A stretch of DNA of 64,000 nucleotides from Streptomyces sp. A0642 (lineage in GTDB: Bacteria > Actinomycetota > Actinomycetes > Streptomycetales > Streptomycetaceae), in NCBI RefSeq assembly GCF_004795105.1, contig NZ_SSBL01000002.1, positions 1-64,000 on the forward strand, read 5' to 3'. Shown in pieces: positions 52,389-60,785 of the stretch. The notes beneath the pieces are model-generated. The model ran no database searches, was not told the origin of the DNA, and was given only the letters and a program-made list of their open reading frames with translations. The position numbers were made by a program, and so were the translations under genes. How positions within the stretch are numbered: position 1 is the first letter of the stretch; the number at the start of each line of letters is the position of its first letter.

Positions 52389-53356
52389 TTGCTCTCCCTC
52401 CGCCTCAGCAGCTGGACGACGACGGTCAGGATCAGCGTCGCGACGAACAGCAGGACCGCTCCCGCCGCTCCGACGCCGAGCCGGTTCTGCTCGAGCCCGA
52501 GCTTGTAGATGAGGGTCATGACGACCTCGGTGGACCCGTCGGGCCCGCCGTTGGTGAGGAGGAACACCTCGGTGAACACCCGCAGTCCGCGGATCGCGGC
52601 GAGGATGAAGAGGATCGAGAAGACGGACCGCAGCCCGGGCACGGTCACGTGCCACACCCGCTGCCGCCTGGACGCGCCGTCGACCTTGGCGGCCTCGTAC
52701 AGGCCGCGGTCCACGCTCGTCAGACCGGCGAGGATGATCATCATGTCGTAGGGGGCGCCCCGCCAGATGCCGGTGAGCATGATCGAGGCCATCGAGGTGT
52801 CGGGGTCGTTGATGAACCCCGACGGACCCAGCCCCACCAGCCCGAGGAAAGAGTTGAGCATGCCGTCCCCGGTCGGGTGGTACATGATCCGCCACAGTTC
52901 GGCGACGACCGCGATGGGCACCACGACCGGGAGGAACGCCGCCGAACGCACGAATCCCAGGCGGCGGCTCTGTCCCTCCATCAGCAGGGCGAGGGCGAGG
53001 CCCAGCGCCATCGAGCCGGCCGTCTGACCGGCGGCGAGGACGACGGTGTGCCACGCGGCTTCGCGGAACCCGTGGGACTGGAGCACCGTGGCGTAGTTCT
53101 CGGTGCCGACCCACTTGTTCCCCAGGTAGGGCTGAACCTCCTGGAAGGACATGGTCAGTGCGCTGGCCATGGGGATGAACTTGAAGTACAGGAAGAGGAG
53201 CAGAGCGGGGGCGAGGAAGAGCCAGGGCGTCCACCACCGGCCCGATCTGCGGCTGCGTCCCGGTCGTCCGGTGAGCCCGCCGCCCTGGCGGCCCGGTTTC
53301 CGGGGGGCGGAACCGGCCGTCGGCAGGGCAGCCGGCTCCGCCTGGTCGAGGCTCAT
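52385..53356 (-). CDS. Carbohydrate ABC transporter permease (MalF-like)
   Basis: A 323-residue permease. A 43-residue basic, Gly/Arg-rich tail is followed by six helices starting at PWLFLAPALLLFLYF. The EAA loop is SVDRGLYEAAKVDGASRRQRVWHVTVPGLRSV. Its ATG overlaps the stop of the binding-protein gene (ATGA), so expression is coupled. Together with the MalG-like partner it forms the membrane channel for an oligosaccharide. Confidence 0.94.
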   Translation of the reverse strand: MSLDQAEPAALPTAGSAPRKPGRQGGGLTGRPGRSRRSGRWWTPWLFLAPALLLFLYFKFIPMASALTMSFQEVQPYLGNKWVGTENYATVLQSHGFREAAWHTVVLAAGQTAGSMALGLALALLMEGQSRRLGFVRSAAFLPVVVPIAVVAELWRIMYHPTGDGMLNSFLGLVGLGPSGFINDPDTSMASIMLTGIWRGAPYDMMIILAGLTSVDRGLYEAAKVDGASRRQRVWHVTVPGLRSVFSILFILAAIRGLRVFTEVFLLTNGGPDGSTEVVMTLIYKLGLEQNRLGVGAAGAVLLFVATLILTVVVQLLRRRESK

Positions 53357-54681
53357 GACGCGGCGATCCCCTGCTCCTCGAGGATGTCGGCGAGCTGCTT
53401 GTCGAGCTCGCCCAGCTTCGCCTCGGTGTTCAGGCCGCAGTCGGCCATGAGCGCGTTCACGGTGTCCGCCGTCGCCTGCCGCACCGGGGTCCAGTTCGGG
53501 ATGGACGGCGCGTAGCGTCCGGAGTCCTCGTACGCCTGGGCGTAGGTCTTCCAGCGGGGGTCGGAGCGCACCTGGGAGACGTCGACCGTCTTGTTGACGG
53601 GGAGCTGCACGGTGTAGCCGGTGGCGCCCGCCATACCCGTCTTCTGACCCTCGGCGGAGACCGCGAAGCCGGCGAAGGCGTCCTGGCCCGCCTGGTTGTC
53701 GGAGCCGGCCATCAGGTAGACCGAGCCGCCCTCGGCGAGGACGGTGGCGTCCTTGGGTCCCTTGGGCATCGGCACGACTTCGTACGTGTCCTTGCCGAGG
53801 GTCTCGTCGAAGCGGGGCAGCAGGTAGGGGCCGACGACGAACATGCCGGTCTTCCCCGCTTCGAACGTCTCGTTCGTCGGCGGGGTGTCCATGGTCACGG
53901 CACCGGGCTGGATGGCCTTGTCCTTGCAGCCCAGATCGCGGAACCACTGCATGGCCTTGACCGACGCCTCGCTGGTCATCGCCGGCTTGTACGTGCCCTT
54001 GCCGGCCTCGGTGATGAAGTCGCCGCCCGCGGCCCAGAGAAAGTTGGAGAAGTACCAGGAGGCGTACCCGCGCTTGGTGGACAGCGGGGCGGCGAGGCCG
54101 GCGGTGTTCTTCCTGCCGTCGCCGTCGGGGTCCCGGGTGGTGAAGGCCTTGGCCATCGCGGCGAAGTCGTCCCAGTTCTCGGGCACGTCGAGCTTCAGCT
54201 TCTGCCGCCAGTCCTTGCGGATGAGCAGCGCGGACGCCTGCGCCGAGTACGGCAGTCCGTACTGCTTGCCGTCGACGCTCTTCCCGGAGTCCAGCCCTTG
54301 GCCGATGATCTGCCCGCTGTCCTTGATCTTGTCCAGGTCGATCTCCCGGAGCAGACCCTGGCTGTGCATGGCTCCGAGCTGCGTCACGTCGTTCATGACG
54401 ATGTCGGGGAGCTTCTTCTGGGCCGCGCGCTGCTGCAGCTTGGTCTCGAAGTCGTCGAAGATGGCGGTGACCTCGACCTTGTAGCCCGTGGCCTTCTCGA
54501 AGGCGGCGGCGAGTTTGAGCGCGCCCTGCTCCCCCGGCCCGCCCGGTGTCGTCCTGGTCCACAGCTCCAGCGGCGCCTTGGAGTTCTGCTTGGCGTCCAC
54601 TCCCGCGGGCCCGGAGGAACAGCTGGTGAGAACCAGTGCCGAGGCGAGAACACCGGCACCGACCCATCGTGATCTCTTCAT
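53353..54681 (-). CDS. Sugar ABC transporter substrate-binding lipoprotein
   Basis: A 442-residue family 1 solute-binding protein. The lipoprotein signal ends LTSCSSG at about residue 21. The fold shows LELWTRTTPGG, AAAFEKATGYKVEV, DIVMNDVTQLGAMHSQGLL and YGLPYSAQASALLIRKDW. It would capture oligosaccharides released by the lyases. AGGAG is 7 nt before the ATG. It is the first gene of the operon, downstream of a TTGACC-17-TACGGT promoter. The sugar bound is unknown. Confidence 0.94.
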   Translation of the reverse strand: MKRSRWVGAGVLASALVLTSCSSGPAGVDAKQNSKAPLELWTRTTPGGPGEQGALKLAAAFEKATGYKVEVTAIFDDFETKLQQRAAQKKLPDIVMNDVTQLGAMHSQGLLREIDLDKIKDSGQIIGQGLDSGKSVDGKQYGLPYSAQASALLIRKDWRQKLKLDVPENWDDFAAMAKAFTTRDPDGDGRKNTAGLAAPLSTKRGYASWYFSNFLWAAGGDFITEAGKGTYKPAMTSEASVKAMQWFRDLGCKDKAIQPGAVTMDTPPTNETFEAGKTGMFVVGPYLLPRFDETLGKDTYEVVPMPKGPKDATVLAEGGSVYLMAGSDNQAGQDAFAGFAVSAEGQKTGMAGATGYTVQLPVNKTVDVSQVRSDPRWKTYAQAYEDSGRYAPSIPNWTPVRQATADTVNALMADCGLNTEAKLGELDKQLADILEEQGIAAS

Positions 54682-54716
54682 GACAACTCCTGTTTCGCCG
54701 CATCACAGTTGGCCGG

Positions 54717-54728
54717 GAAAGCGCTTGC
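54717..54728. promoter_or_regulatory. LacI-type operator at the sugar-operon start site
   Basis: GAAAGCGCTTGC has the AAGCGCTT core typical of LacI/GalR-family operators and overlaps the predicted transcription start. A second, weaker AAACGCTT site at 54778-54785 flanks the promoter on the other side, with centres about 59 bp apart. Confidence 0.65.
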
Positions 54729-54732
54729 TGGG

Positions 54733-54761
54733 ACCGTAACGGGGCCTGAATCGGCGGTCAA
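54733..54761 (-). promoter_or_regulatory. Promoter of the polysaccharide-utilisation operon
   Basis: On the minus strand, -35 TTGACC (54756-54761) is separated by exactly 17 bp from -10 TACGGT (54733-54738), close to the Streptomyces housekeeping sigma consensus. The start would fall near 54726. Confidence 0.75.
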
Positions 54762-55072
54762 TAGTCCGATGAATACAAAACGCTTCGGGCTTTCATCGAG
54801 CCCGCTGCCCCGGAGTGCGCGCCCACCGCCCCCTCAACACCCTTCACATGAGGGATGAACTACCCGGAATCGCCAGTAACGGACATCCGAGCTTTACGCA
54901 GACTCCCTTCAGTGATCCGATGTATGGTCCGGGCGGGCCTTCGATCCGAGGAGCGAACAGGCCACACCAATCCCCACCATCCAGTCCGACATTCGTCCCC
55001 ACGTCCGAGCAGGTACCGCGGCCGCCCGGCCGCCGGTCCGACTCCGGACGGGCCCGAGGAGACCGCCCCGAC

Positions 55073-56083
55073 ATGAACGAACCGGCCCCCGCCCCGGCAG
55101 CCCTGCTGGTCATGGAGGAAGAACGCCGGGCGGACGTCTATCCGCCCGAGGTGCTGACCGGGATCGACCGGCTCGTGCGCCTGCAGGGACCGCCCCTCAC
55201 CCGGCAGGAACTCGCCGAGCGCCCCGAGGTGCTCGGCGGGGTCGACATCCTGCTCACCGGCTGGGGTGCGCCCGTCCTCGACACCGCCCTCCTGTCGCAC
55301 GCCCCCCGGCTCCGGGCCGTCTTCGTCGCGGCGGGATCCGTCCGGCACCTGACCACTCCCGCCTTCTGGGCGCGCGGCATCCCGATCGTCTCGGCCGCCG
55401 CGGCCAATGCCGTCCCGGTGGCGGAGTTCACCCTCGCCCACGTCCTCCTCGGGCTGAAGCAGACCCACCGCATCGCGCGGGAGGTGGCGAGCAGCCACCG
55501 CTTCCCCCGCGATCCCGACGTCCCGGGCGCCTACCGGTCACGGGTGGGCCTGCTGGGGCTCGGCCACATCGGCCGGCTGGTCGCCGCCCACCTCGCCCGC
55601 TTCGACGTCGAGGTCCTCGCCACCGACCCCGTCGCGTCCCCGGACACCGCCCGGCAGGCGGGCGTCCGGCTGGTCCCCGTCGAGGAGCTCTTCGCCACCT
55701 GCCACGTCGTCAGCCTCCACGCCCCGCTCCTGCCCGAGACCCGCGGCACGATCGGGGCACGGCTGCTGAACGCGATGGCGCCGGGCGCGACTCTGATCAA
55801 CACGGCGCGGGGCGCGCTGATCGACGAGCCGGCCGCCGCGCGGGTCCTGCACGCCAGGCCGGACCTCACGGCCGTACTCGACGTAACGCATCCCGAGCCC
55901 CCGGCCCACGATTCGCCACTCTTCACCCTTCCCAACGTCATCCTGACCCCGCACCTCGGCGGCGCACTGGGCGCCGAACGCCACCGCCTCGGACAGCTCG
56001 TGCTCGACGAACTCGCCCGTTTCACCCGGGCCGAGCCACTCCGGCACGCCATCGACCCCGCACACGCCGCATCACTGGCCTGA
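55073..56083 (+). CDS. D-2-hydroxyacid dehydrogenase family protein
   Basis: A 336-residue NAD(P)-dependent dehydrogenase acting on D-2-hydroxy acids or 2-keto acids. The Rossmann motif GLLGLGHIGRLVAAHLARF is near residue 160, followed by ATDPVASPD. Catalytic residues are the Arg in NTARGALID, the Glu in VTHPEPP and the His in LTPHLGGA. The ATG at 55073, with GAGGAG 11 nt upstream, begins the family-like part. It is divergent from the sugar operon and could reduce a sugar-acid intermediate; this is inference. Confidence 0.9.
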   Translation: MNEPAPAPAALLVMEEERRADVYPPEVLTGIDRLVRLQGPPLTRQELAERPEVLGGVDILLTGWGAPVLDTALLSHAPRLRAVFVAAGSVRHLTTPAFWARGIPIVSAAAANAVPVAEFTLAHVLLGLKQTHRIAREVASSHRFPRDPDVPGAYRSRVGLLGLGHIGRLVAAHLARFDVEVLATDPVASPDTARQAGVRLVPVEELFATCHVVSLHAPLLPETRGTIGARLLNAMAPGATLINTARGALIDEPAAARVLHARPDLTAVLDVTHPEPPAHDSPLFTLPNVILTPHLGGALGAERHRLGQLVLDELARFTRAEPLRHAIDPAHAASLA

Positions 56084-56420
56084 CCCCACCCGACACTGCA
56101 CGCGGCTCCCTTCGGCCGGGGACTTCCGGTGTGCGGACGTCCCGCGAGGCGGCCATGCTGTACCGAATCCGAGGCCCGGGCAAGGCCCGCCCGGGAGCCT
56201 TTTCGCAGGCACGCAGTCCAGGGGCGCCACGTAAGCGAAACGTCAGCGAAACGTGAGCGGGACGTCAGCCGGACGTAAGCGGAGAGAGGGAAGGTTCACC
56301 GCAGACGACACCCTCGACGTCCCGTTCGCCCGGTGCGTTGCCATGGTCCGGCGGCCGTCGCGCGGACGAAGAGGAGACCGGCCGTGGGCCGGAAGGACAC
56401 CGGGGCAAAGCCGCAGGTGG
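56084..56420. other. Intergenic region with phased repeats next to rnpB
   Basis: No gene is supported. The region contains the five 11-bp repeats described separately and GC-rich sequence next to the 3' end of rnpB, where a terminator is expected but not obvious. Confidence 0.5.
56229..56283. repeat. Five tandem 11-bp repeats, ACGTNAGCgra
   Basis: ACGTAAGCGAA, ACGTCAGCGAA, ACGTGAGCGGG, ACGTCAGCCGG and ACGTAAGCGGA follow each other without a gap. Each can be read as a heptamer CGTNAGC plus a 4-bp spacer, the layout used by SARP-type activators. Confidence 0.8.
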
Positions 56421-56832
56421 CGGCAGACGAGTCGGGCTGTACGCCGGGTTCTGTCGCCCGGTCGCCTCGCGGCGGCCGGGGAGACGGCCATCCATCTAGG
56501 ACCGGCATTGCTGCCGGTCTCGTGCGGTCTACCCGCGAACTCGGGCGGGCCGCCCTCGAACGTTCGCGCAGAGCCGTCTTGCGACGGCTCCTCTTGACCT
56601 TGCTCCGGGTGGGGTTTACCTAGCCGCCTGAGTCGCCTCATGCGCTGGTGGTCTCTTACACCACCGTTTCACCCTTACCGGGGACCGAAGTCCCAGGCGG
56701 TCTGTTTTCTGTGGCACTGTCCCGCGGGTCACCCCGGGTGGCCGTTAGCCATCACCCTGCCCTGTGGAGCCCGGACGTTCCTCGGGAGGGTCCGAAGATC
56801 CTCACGCGGCCGTCCGCCCGGCTCGTCTGCCG
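56421..56832 (-). ncRNA. rnpB: RNase P RNA (class A)
   Basis: A catalytic RNA of about 412 nt that removes 5' leaders from tRNA precursors. Its ends pair to form helix P1: CGGCAGACGAG at the 5' end (to 56832) and CTCGTCTGCCG at the 3' end (from 56421). Conserved pieces include GAGGAACGTCCGGGCTCC near the 5' end (the usual form has GAGGAAAGTCCGGGC), ACAGAAAACAGACCGCC, GGTAAGGGTGAAACGGTG, GGTAAACCCC and GACAGAACCCGGCGTACAG near the 3' end. These settle the identity. Ends are estimated from P1 and could differ by a few bases. Confidence 0.96.
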
Positions 56833-56887
56833 TGGGGCCCATGCTACCCGGCCGGGCGGGGCGGGCCCCACAGGGCGGGTGGACGGC

Positions 56888-57466
56888 TCAGATGAACGCC
56901 AGGGTCTCCAGGTCGAGCGCGAAGGGTGCCGGCAGGCGGATCGACTTGCCGAACGGGATCGTGCAGTGCTGGCGGTAGTCGTCCCCCTGCGGATCGCTGA
57001 ACAAGGTCACCGAGGACTGCTCGCGGTCCACCAGGAGGTACAGGGGAACGGGTCCCCGGGCGTAGCAGTGCCGCTTGCCCGTGCGGTCGGCGGTGGGCTT
57101 GGACGAGGTGACCTCGACGACCAGGGCCACTCCCTCGCACGGCATCCAGGGATCCGCTCCGCGGTACAGGCGCAGTTCGGTGGGGGCGAAGGTGCCGTCG
57201 GGGATGACGTGGTTCTTGGGGCACCCCCCGCCACTGCGCAGTTTCAGCCCCTTGTTCCCGGAAAACTGCATCCTGGTACGGGAACGGGTGATCACCTGCT
57301 CAAGAATCAGGCCGATGCAGTCCTCATGATCCCCGTCCGGCGGCGGCGTCACGACAATCTCCCCCTCGATCAGCTCGGCCCGGAAGCCCTCCGGCGTGTC
57401 CAGCGCCAGGAAGCCCTCAAGCAGGACCTCCGCCTGCGAGAGCGGTTCGTGCGGCATGGCAGACAT
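56888..57466 (-). CDS. Uma2 family endonuclease-like protein
   Basis: A 192-residue protein of the Uma2/DUF820 group with a PD-(D/E)xK nuclease fold. It has FRAELIEGEIVVTPPP at the start, VIPDGTFAPTELRLY with the acidic residue, and VALVVEVTSSKPTADRTGKRHCYARGPVPLYLLVDRE with the E-x-T/S-x-x-K-like core. These proteins are common in Streptomyces and cyanobacteria, and their role is unknown. GGAAGGGG lies upstream of the ATG at 57466. Confidence 0.85.
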   Translation of the reverse strand: MSAMPHEPLSQAEVLLEGFLALDTPEGFRAELIEGEIVVTPPPDGDHEDCIGLILEQVITRSRTRMQFSGNKGLKLRSGGGCPKNHVIPDGTFAPTELRLYRGADPWMPCEGVALVVEVTSSKPTADRTGKRHCYARGPVPLYLLVDREQSSVTLFSDPQGDDYRQHCTIPFGKSIRLPAPFALDLETLAFI

Positions 57467-57572
57467 GTCACGCCCCTTCCTCGGTCGCTCGCCGGAGTGG
57501 GACATCGGGGGATCCGCCGTCCGTGAGATGGGAGTTGTACCCCCGATCGTGGCACAGGACCGCACGCGGTTG

Positions 57573-58100
57573 TCAGAGGCGGACCGAGGCGAAGGCCGCG
57601 ATGCCCGCCGTCCAGGCCGCCGCGATATCGGAGTCCGTGGGGAAGCGGCCGTTGAGCTCCATCACGACCATGCCGTGGGCGAAGGCCCAGGCCGCCCTGG
57701 CGCGTGACTCGTCGCCGGCCAGGGCGCGGAGGAGCGGGGCCGCGGCATCCTCCTCCAGGTCCTGCGGGAGGGGCCGGCCGGTGGTGAGGCGGTAGAGGTG
57801 GGGGTGGGCCAGGGCGTGGGCGCGGTAGGCGGCGGCCAGGGCGGGGAAGGAGCCGGGCGCCGCGGACTCGGCCGCCTCGAGGACTCCGGCGGTCTCCCTG
57901 AGCATCGCGTCGGCCAGGGCGTCGACCACGGACGACTTGTCCGGGAAGTGCTTGTAGAGCGAGGGAGCCGTGATGCCCACGCACCCGGCGAGGCGGCGCA
58001 TGGTGAGGGCGTCCGGGCCCTCGTGCTCCAGCAGGGCGCGCGCGGCGGCGAGGATCTGGCGGGCGCGGTCGGTGGCAGGCAGGGCCGGGGGATCAGTCAT
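57573..58100 (-). CDS. TetR family regulator (WHG C-terminal domain)
   Basis: A 175-residue repressor. The N-terminal helix-turn-helix is ILAAARALLEHEGPDALTMRRLAGCVGITAPSLYKHFPDK, read from residue 15. The C-terminal part (YRAHALAHPHLYRLTTGRPLP and AWAFAHGMVVMELNGRF) is of the WHG type. Ligand and targets are unknown; the usual partner would be an adjacent transporter or enzyme, but neighbours are housekeeping genes. AGGAGGA is upstream of the ATG. Confidence 0.88.
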   Translation of the reverse strand: MTDPPALPATDRARQILAAARALLEHEGPDALTMRRLAGCVGITAPSLYKHFPDKSSVVDALADAMLRETAGVLEAAESAAPGSFPALAAAYRAHALAHPHLYRLTTGRPLPQDLEEDAAAPLLRALAGDESRARAAWAFAHGMVVMELNGRFPTDSDIAAAWTAGIAAFASVRL

Positions 58101-58267
58101 GACGGTCCTCCTCTTCCCGCAGTCTCGGGGTGCGGGCTCGAAGGCGCGATCGTACGAGATGGGGCGGGTGGCGGCGGGGGCCAGGGTTGCCGGGCCCTCG
58201 CCCCGGCCCCTGCCGCGGCGTCGGTGCGTCCTTCAGGCCGAGGGTCCGCGCACCGTCGTGGCCGCGC

Positions 58268-59710
58268 TCACGCCGGGGCGAACAGCACCTTCGAGGATCC
58301 CGGGTCCGCCTGGGTGAGCCGGACCCGTAGCCGTCGGCCCAACGGGAGCGCGGCGGTGCCGCCCTCGACGCGGGCGACGATGGCCGGGTCGTCGATGTGG
58401 ACGGTGCCGGTGGTCGGGTCCTGTTCCTTCACGTCCACCACGTACGCCTCGAAGACCGCGCCGACCCGGTCCTTGAGCAGTGCGGCCTCGACGAGGTCGA
58501 CGCACTCGCGCTCCACCGTGTTGGCGCGCCGGGTCCCCTCCGCCATCTCCTTGGGCAGGGCGGGGAGCGCGGTCAGGGCCCACTCGGGCGGCTCGCGGTC
58601 CGCCGCGGCCGCGAGGCAGAGTTCGCAGGCGTAGCGGTCGACGAGGCGGCGCAGCGGTGCGGTGCAGTGCGTGTAGAGGTCGGCGACCGCGGCGTGGACG
58701 GCCGGGGTGGGCAGCTCGCCGTTCTCGAAGACCGTGTAGCCGGCGCCGCGCAGCAGCGTCGTGCACTCCTGGAGGAACGCCGCGTGGCTGGTCCGCCTCG
58801 GATCGAGGGAGCGGACGACCTGCGCGTACGGGACGTGGTGCGGCCAGTCGATGTGCAGGGCCTCCGCCGAGCGGCGCAGGCGGGCCACCGCGCCGTCGGG
58901 GGCGACCGGGAGCGTACGCAGGATGCCGGTGCCGGACTCCTTCATCAGCCGGGCCGCGGCCATGCCGGTGAGGAGCGAGATCTGGGCGTTCCAGCCGTCG
59001 GCGGGGAGCGGAGCGCGGTAGGCGAGTCCGTATGTCCCGGCGCGCTCGATGATCTCCTGCTCGGGCACGTCGAGGGAGATGCCGCCTCGGACGGTCTCCT
59101 GCTTCTCGCGCAGGGTGCCGATGTCCTTGAGCAGGGCGAGGGACGTCTCGGCGGTGCCGTTGTCGATCTGCCGTTGCACGCCCGCGTAGTCGAGTCTGGC
59201 GCGGCTGCGTACCAGGGCCCGGCGCACCCGGGTGGAGACGGTGCGGCCTTCGGCGTCGAGGTCGATCTCCCAGAGCACGGCGGGGCGGGTCTCGCCCGGC
59301 AGGAGACTGGCGGCGCCCTCGGAGAGGGACGCGGGGTGGAGCGGCACCCTGCCGTCGGGGAAGTAGAGCGTGTTCACCCGGCGGTGGGCCTCGGCGTCGA
59401 GCGCGCCGCCGGGGCGGACGAAGGCGGCGACGTCGGCGATCGCGTAGTGGACGCGGTAGCCCTGGGGCCGGCGTTCCAGGTGCATCGCCTGGTCGAGGTC
59501 GGTGGAGGCGGGCGGGTCGATGGTGAGGAACGGCAGGTCCGTGGCGTCCTCGTGCCCCGAGAGGGCCGGCTTCCGCGCCGCGTCGGCCGCCTCGGCGAGC
59601 ACGCCGGCGGGGAAGTCGGCGGGGATCCCCAGTTCCGTGCGCAGCGCGCTCAGGGCCGCCCGCAGCGGGGTGTCGGCCGGACCGGTCATGCGGAGGTGGC
59701 GGCGGGGCAT
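58268..59710 (-). CDS. RNase II/RNB family ribonuclease
   Basis: A 480-residue 3'-5' exoribonuclease-type protein. The RNB domain has the catalytic acidic segment FLTIDPPASTDLDQAMHLE near residue 70, and later YFPDGRVPLHPASLSEGAASLLPG and LYTHCTAPLRRLVDRYACELCLA. No cold-shock domain precedes it; a short S1-like tail may be present (EAYVVDVKEQDPTTGTVHIDD). A TACGCT -10 at 59717-59722 is six bases before the ATG at 59710, pointing to a leaderless transcript; an ATG at 59689 is an alternative. Confidence 0.9.
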   Translation of the reverse strand: MPRRHLRMTGPADTPLRAALSALRTELGIPADFPAGVLAEAADAARKPALSGHEDATDLPFLTIDPPASTDLDQAMHLERRPQGYRVHYAIADVAAFVRPGGALDAEAHRRVNTLYFPDGRVPLHPASLSEGAASLLPGETRPAVLWEIDLDAEGRTVSTRVRRALVRSRARLDYAGVQRQIDNGTAETSLALLKDIGTLREKQETVRGGISLDVPEQEIIERAGTYGLAYRAPLPADGWNAQISLLTGMAAARLMKESGTGILRTLPVAPDGAVARLRRSAEALHIDWPHHVPYAQVVRSLDPRRTSHAAFLQECTTLLRGAGYTVFENGELPTPAVHAAVADLYTHCTAPLRRLVDRYACELCLAAAADREPPEWALTALPALPKEMAEGTRRANTVERECVDLVEAALLKDRVGAVFEAYVVDVKEQDPTTGTVHIDDPAIVARVEGGTAALPLGRRLRVRLTQADPGSSKVLFAPA

Positions 59711-59913
59711 GGACCGAGCGTAGGGCGGGGCGGTGCGGGTGGCATCCCGGGTGAGGGGAGAGGGCGTCACGGGGCGCCGGCCCGAGTACGGGGAGGGCGT
59801 CACGGGTGGTGGGAAGGGGCGTTGGCGGTGACCCGTACGCTGGCGAGAGGGTGGTGAGCCGCTGCCGTGCCGAGCGCGCCCCCCCTTTTCCGTACGTACG
59901 AAGGAGAACCGCC

Positions 59914-60714
59914 GTGCTCGTCCTGTTGCCGCCCTCCGAAGGAAAGGCCGCCTCGGGGCGCGGAGCACCCCTGAAGCCCGAGTCGCTCTCGCTGCCCGGC
60001 CTGGCCGAGGCGCGGGCCGCCGTGCTGGACGGGCTGGTGGAGCTGTGCGTGGCGGACGAGGAGAAGGCCCGCGTGGTGCTGGGGCTCAGCGAGGGGCTGC
60101 GCGGCGAGATCGCGAAGAACGCCGAGCTGCGGACGGCGGGTGCGCGTCCGGCCGGCGAGCTCTACACCGGGGTGCTCTACGACGCACTGGACCTGACGTC
60201 CCTGGACCCGGCGGCCCGTCGCCGGGCCGCGAAGTCGCTGCTCGTCTTCTCCGGGCTGTGGGGCGCGGTGCGGGTGGGCGACCGCATTCCGCCGTACCGC
60301 TGCTCGATGGGGGTGAAGCTGCCCGGGCTCGGAGCCCTGGGTGCGTTCTGGCGCGCGCCGATGGCGGAGGTGATGCCGGAGGCGGCGGGCGACGGGCTGG
60401 TGCTGGACCTGCGGTCGTCCGCGTACGCCGCCGCGTGGAAGCCGAAGGGTGAGGTGGCGGAGCGCACGGCAAGCGTGCGGGTGCTGCACTCCCAGCTGGT
60501 GGACGGGGTGGAGAAGCGGTCGGTGGTCAGTCACTTCAACAAGGCGACGAAGGGGCGGATGGTGCGTGACCTGCTGCGGGCGGGGGCCCGGCCGAAGCGG
60601 CCGGCGGAGCTGGTGACGGCTCTGCGGGATCTGGGGTACGTGGTCGAGGCCGAGGCGCCCGCGCGGTCCGGGCGGACCTGGGAACTCGACGTGGTGGTGA
60701 CCGAGATCCACTGA
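59914..60714 (+). CDS. yaaA: YaaA family peroxide stress protein
   Basis: A 266-residue DUF328 protein. It begins LVLLPPSEGKAASG, the family signature, and has GELYTGVLYDALD, LLVFSGLWGAVRVGDRIPPYRCSMG and VVSHFNKATKGRMVRDLL. In E. coli YaaA lowers free iron during peroxide stress and binds DNA; the same role here is inferred. The GTG is preceded by AAGGAG at 59901-59906. It is divergent from the RNase II-like gene. Confidence 0.92.
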   Translation: MLVLLPPSEGKAASGRGAPLKPESLSLPGLAEARAAVLDGLVELCVADEEKARVVLGLSEGLRGEIAKNAELRTAGARPAGELYTGVLYDALDLTSLDPAARRRAAKSLLVFSGLWGAVRVGDRIPPYRCSMGVKLPGLGALGAFWRAPMAEVMPEAAGDGLVLDLRSSAYAAAWKPKGEVAERTASVRVLHSQLVDGVEKRSVVSHFNKATKGRMVRDLLRAGARPKRPAELVTALRDLGYVVEAEAPARSGRTWELDVVVTEIH

Positions 60715-60785
60715 ACGGCCGCCAAGCGTTGCACCCTGCGCAACGCTCGTTGCGCGTGGTGCGGCCTGCGGGGCAGGATGAGGGC

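Noticed and set aside
56640..57526. Open frames over the rnpB region
   Set aside because: They overlap a well-supported RNase P RNA and the Uma2 gene, and show no coding character.
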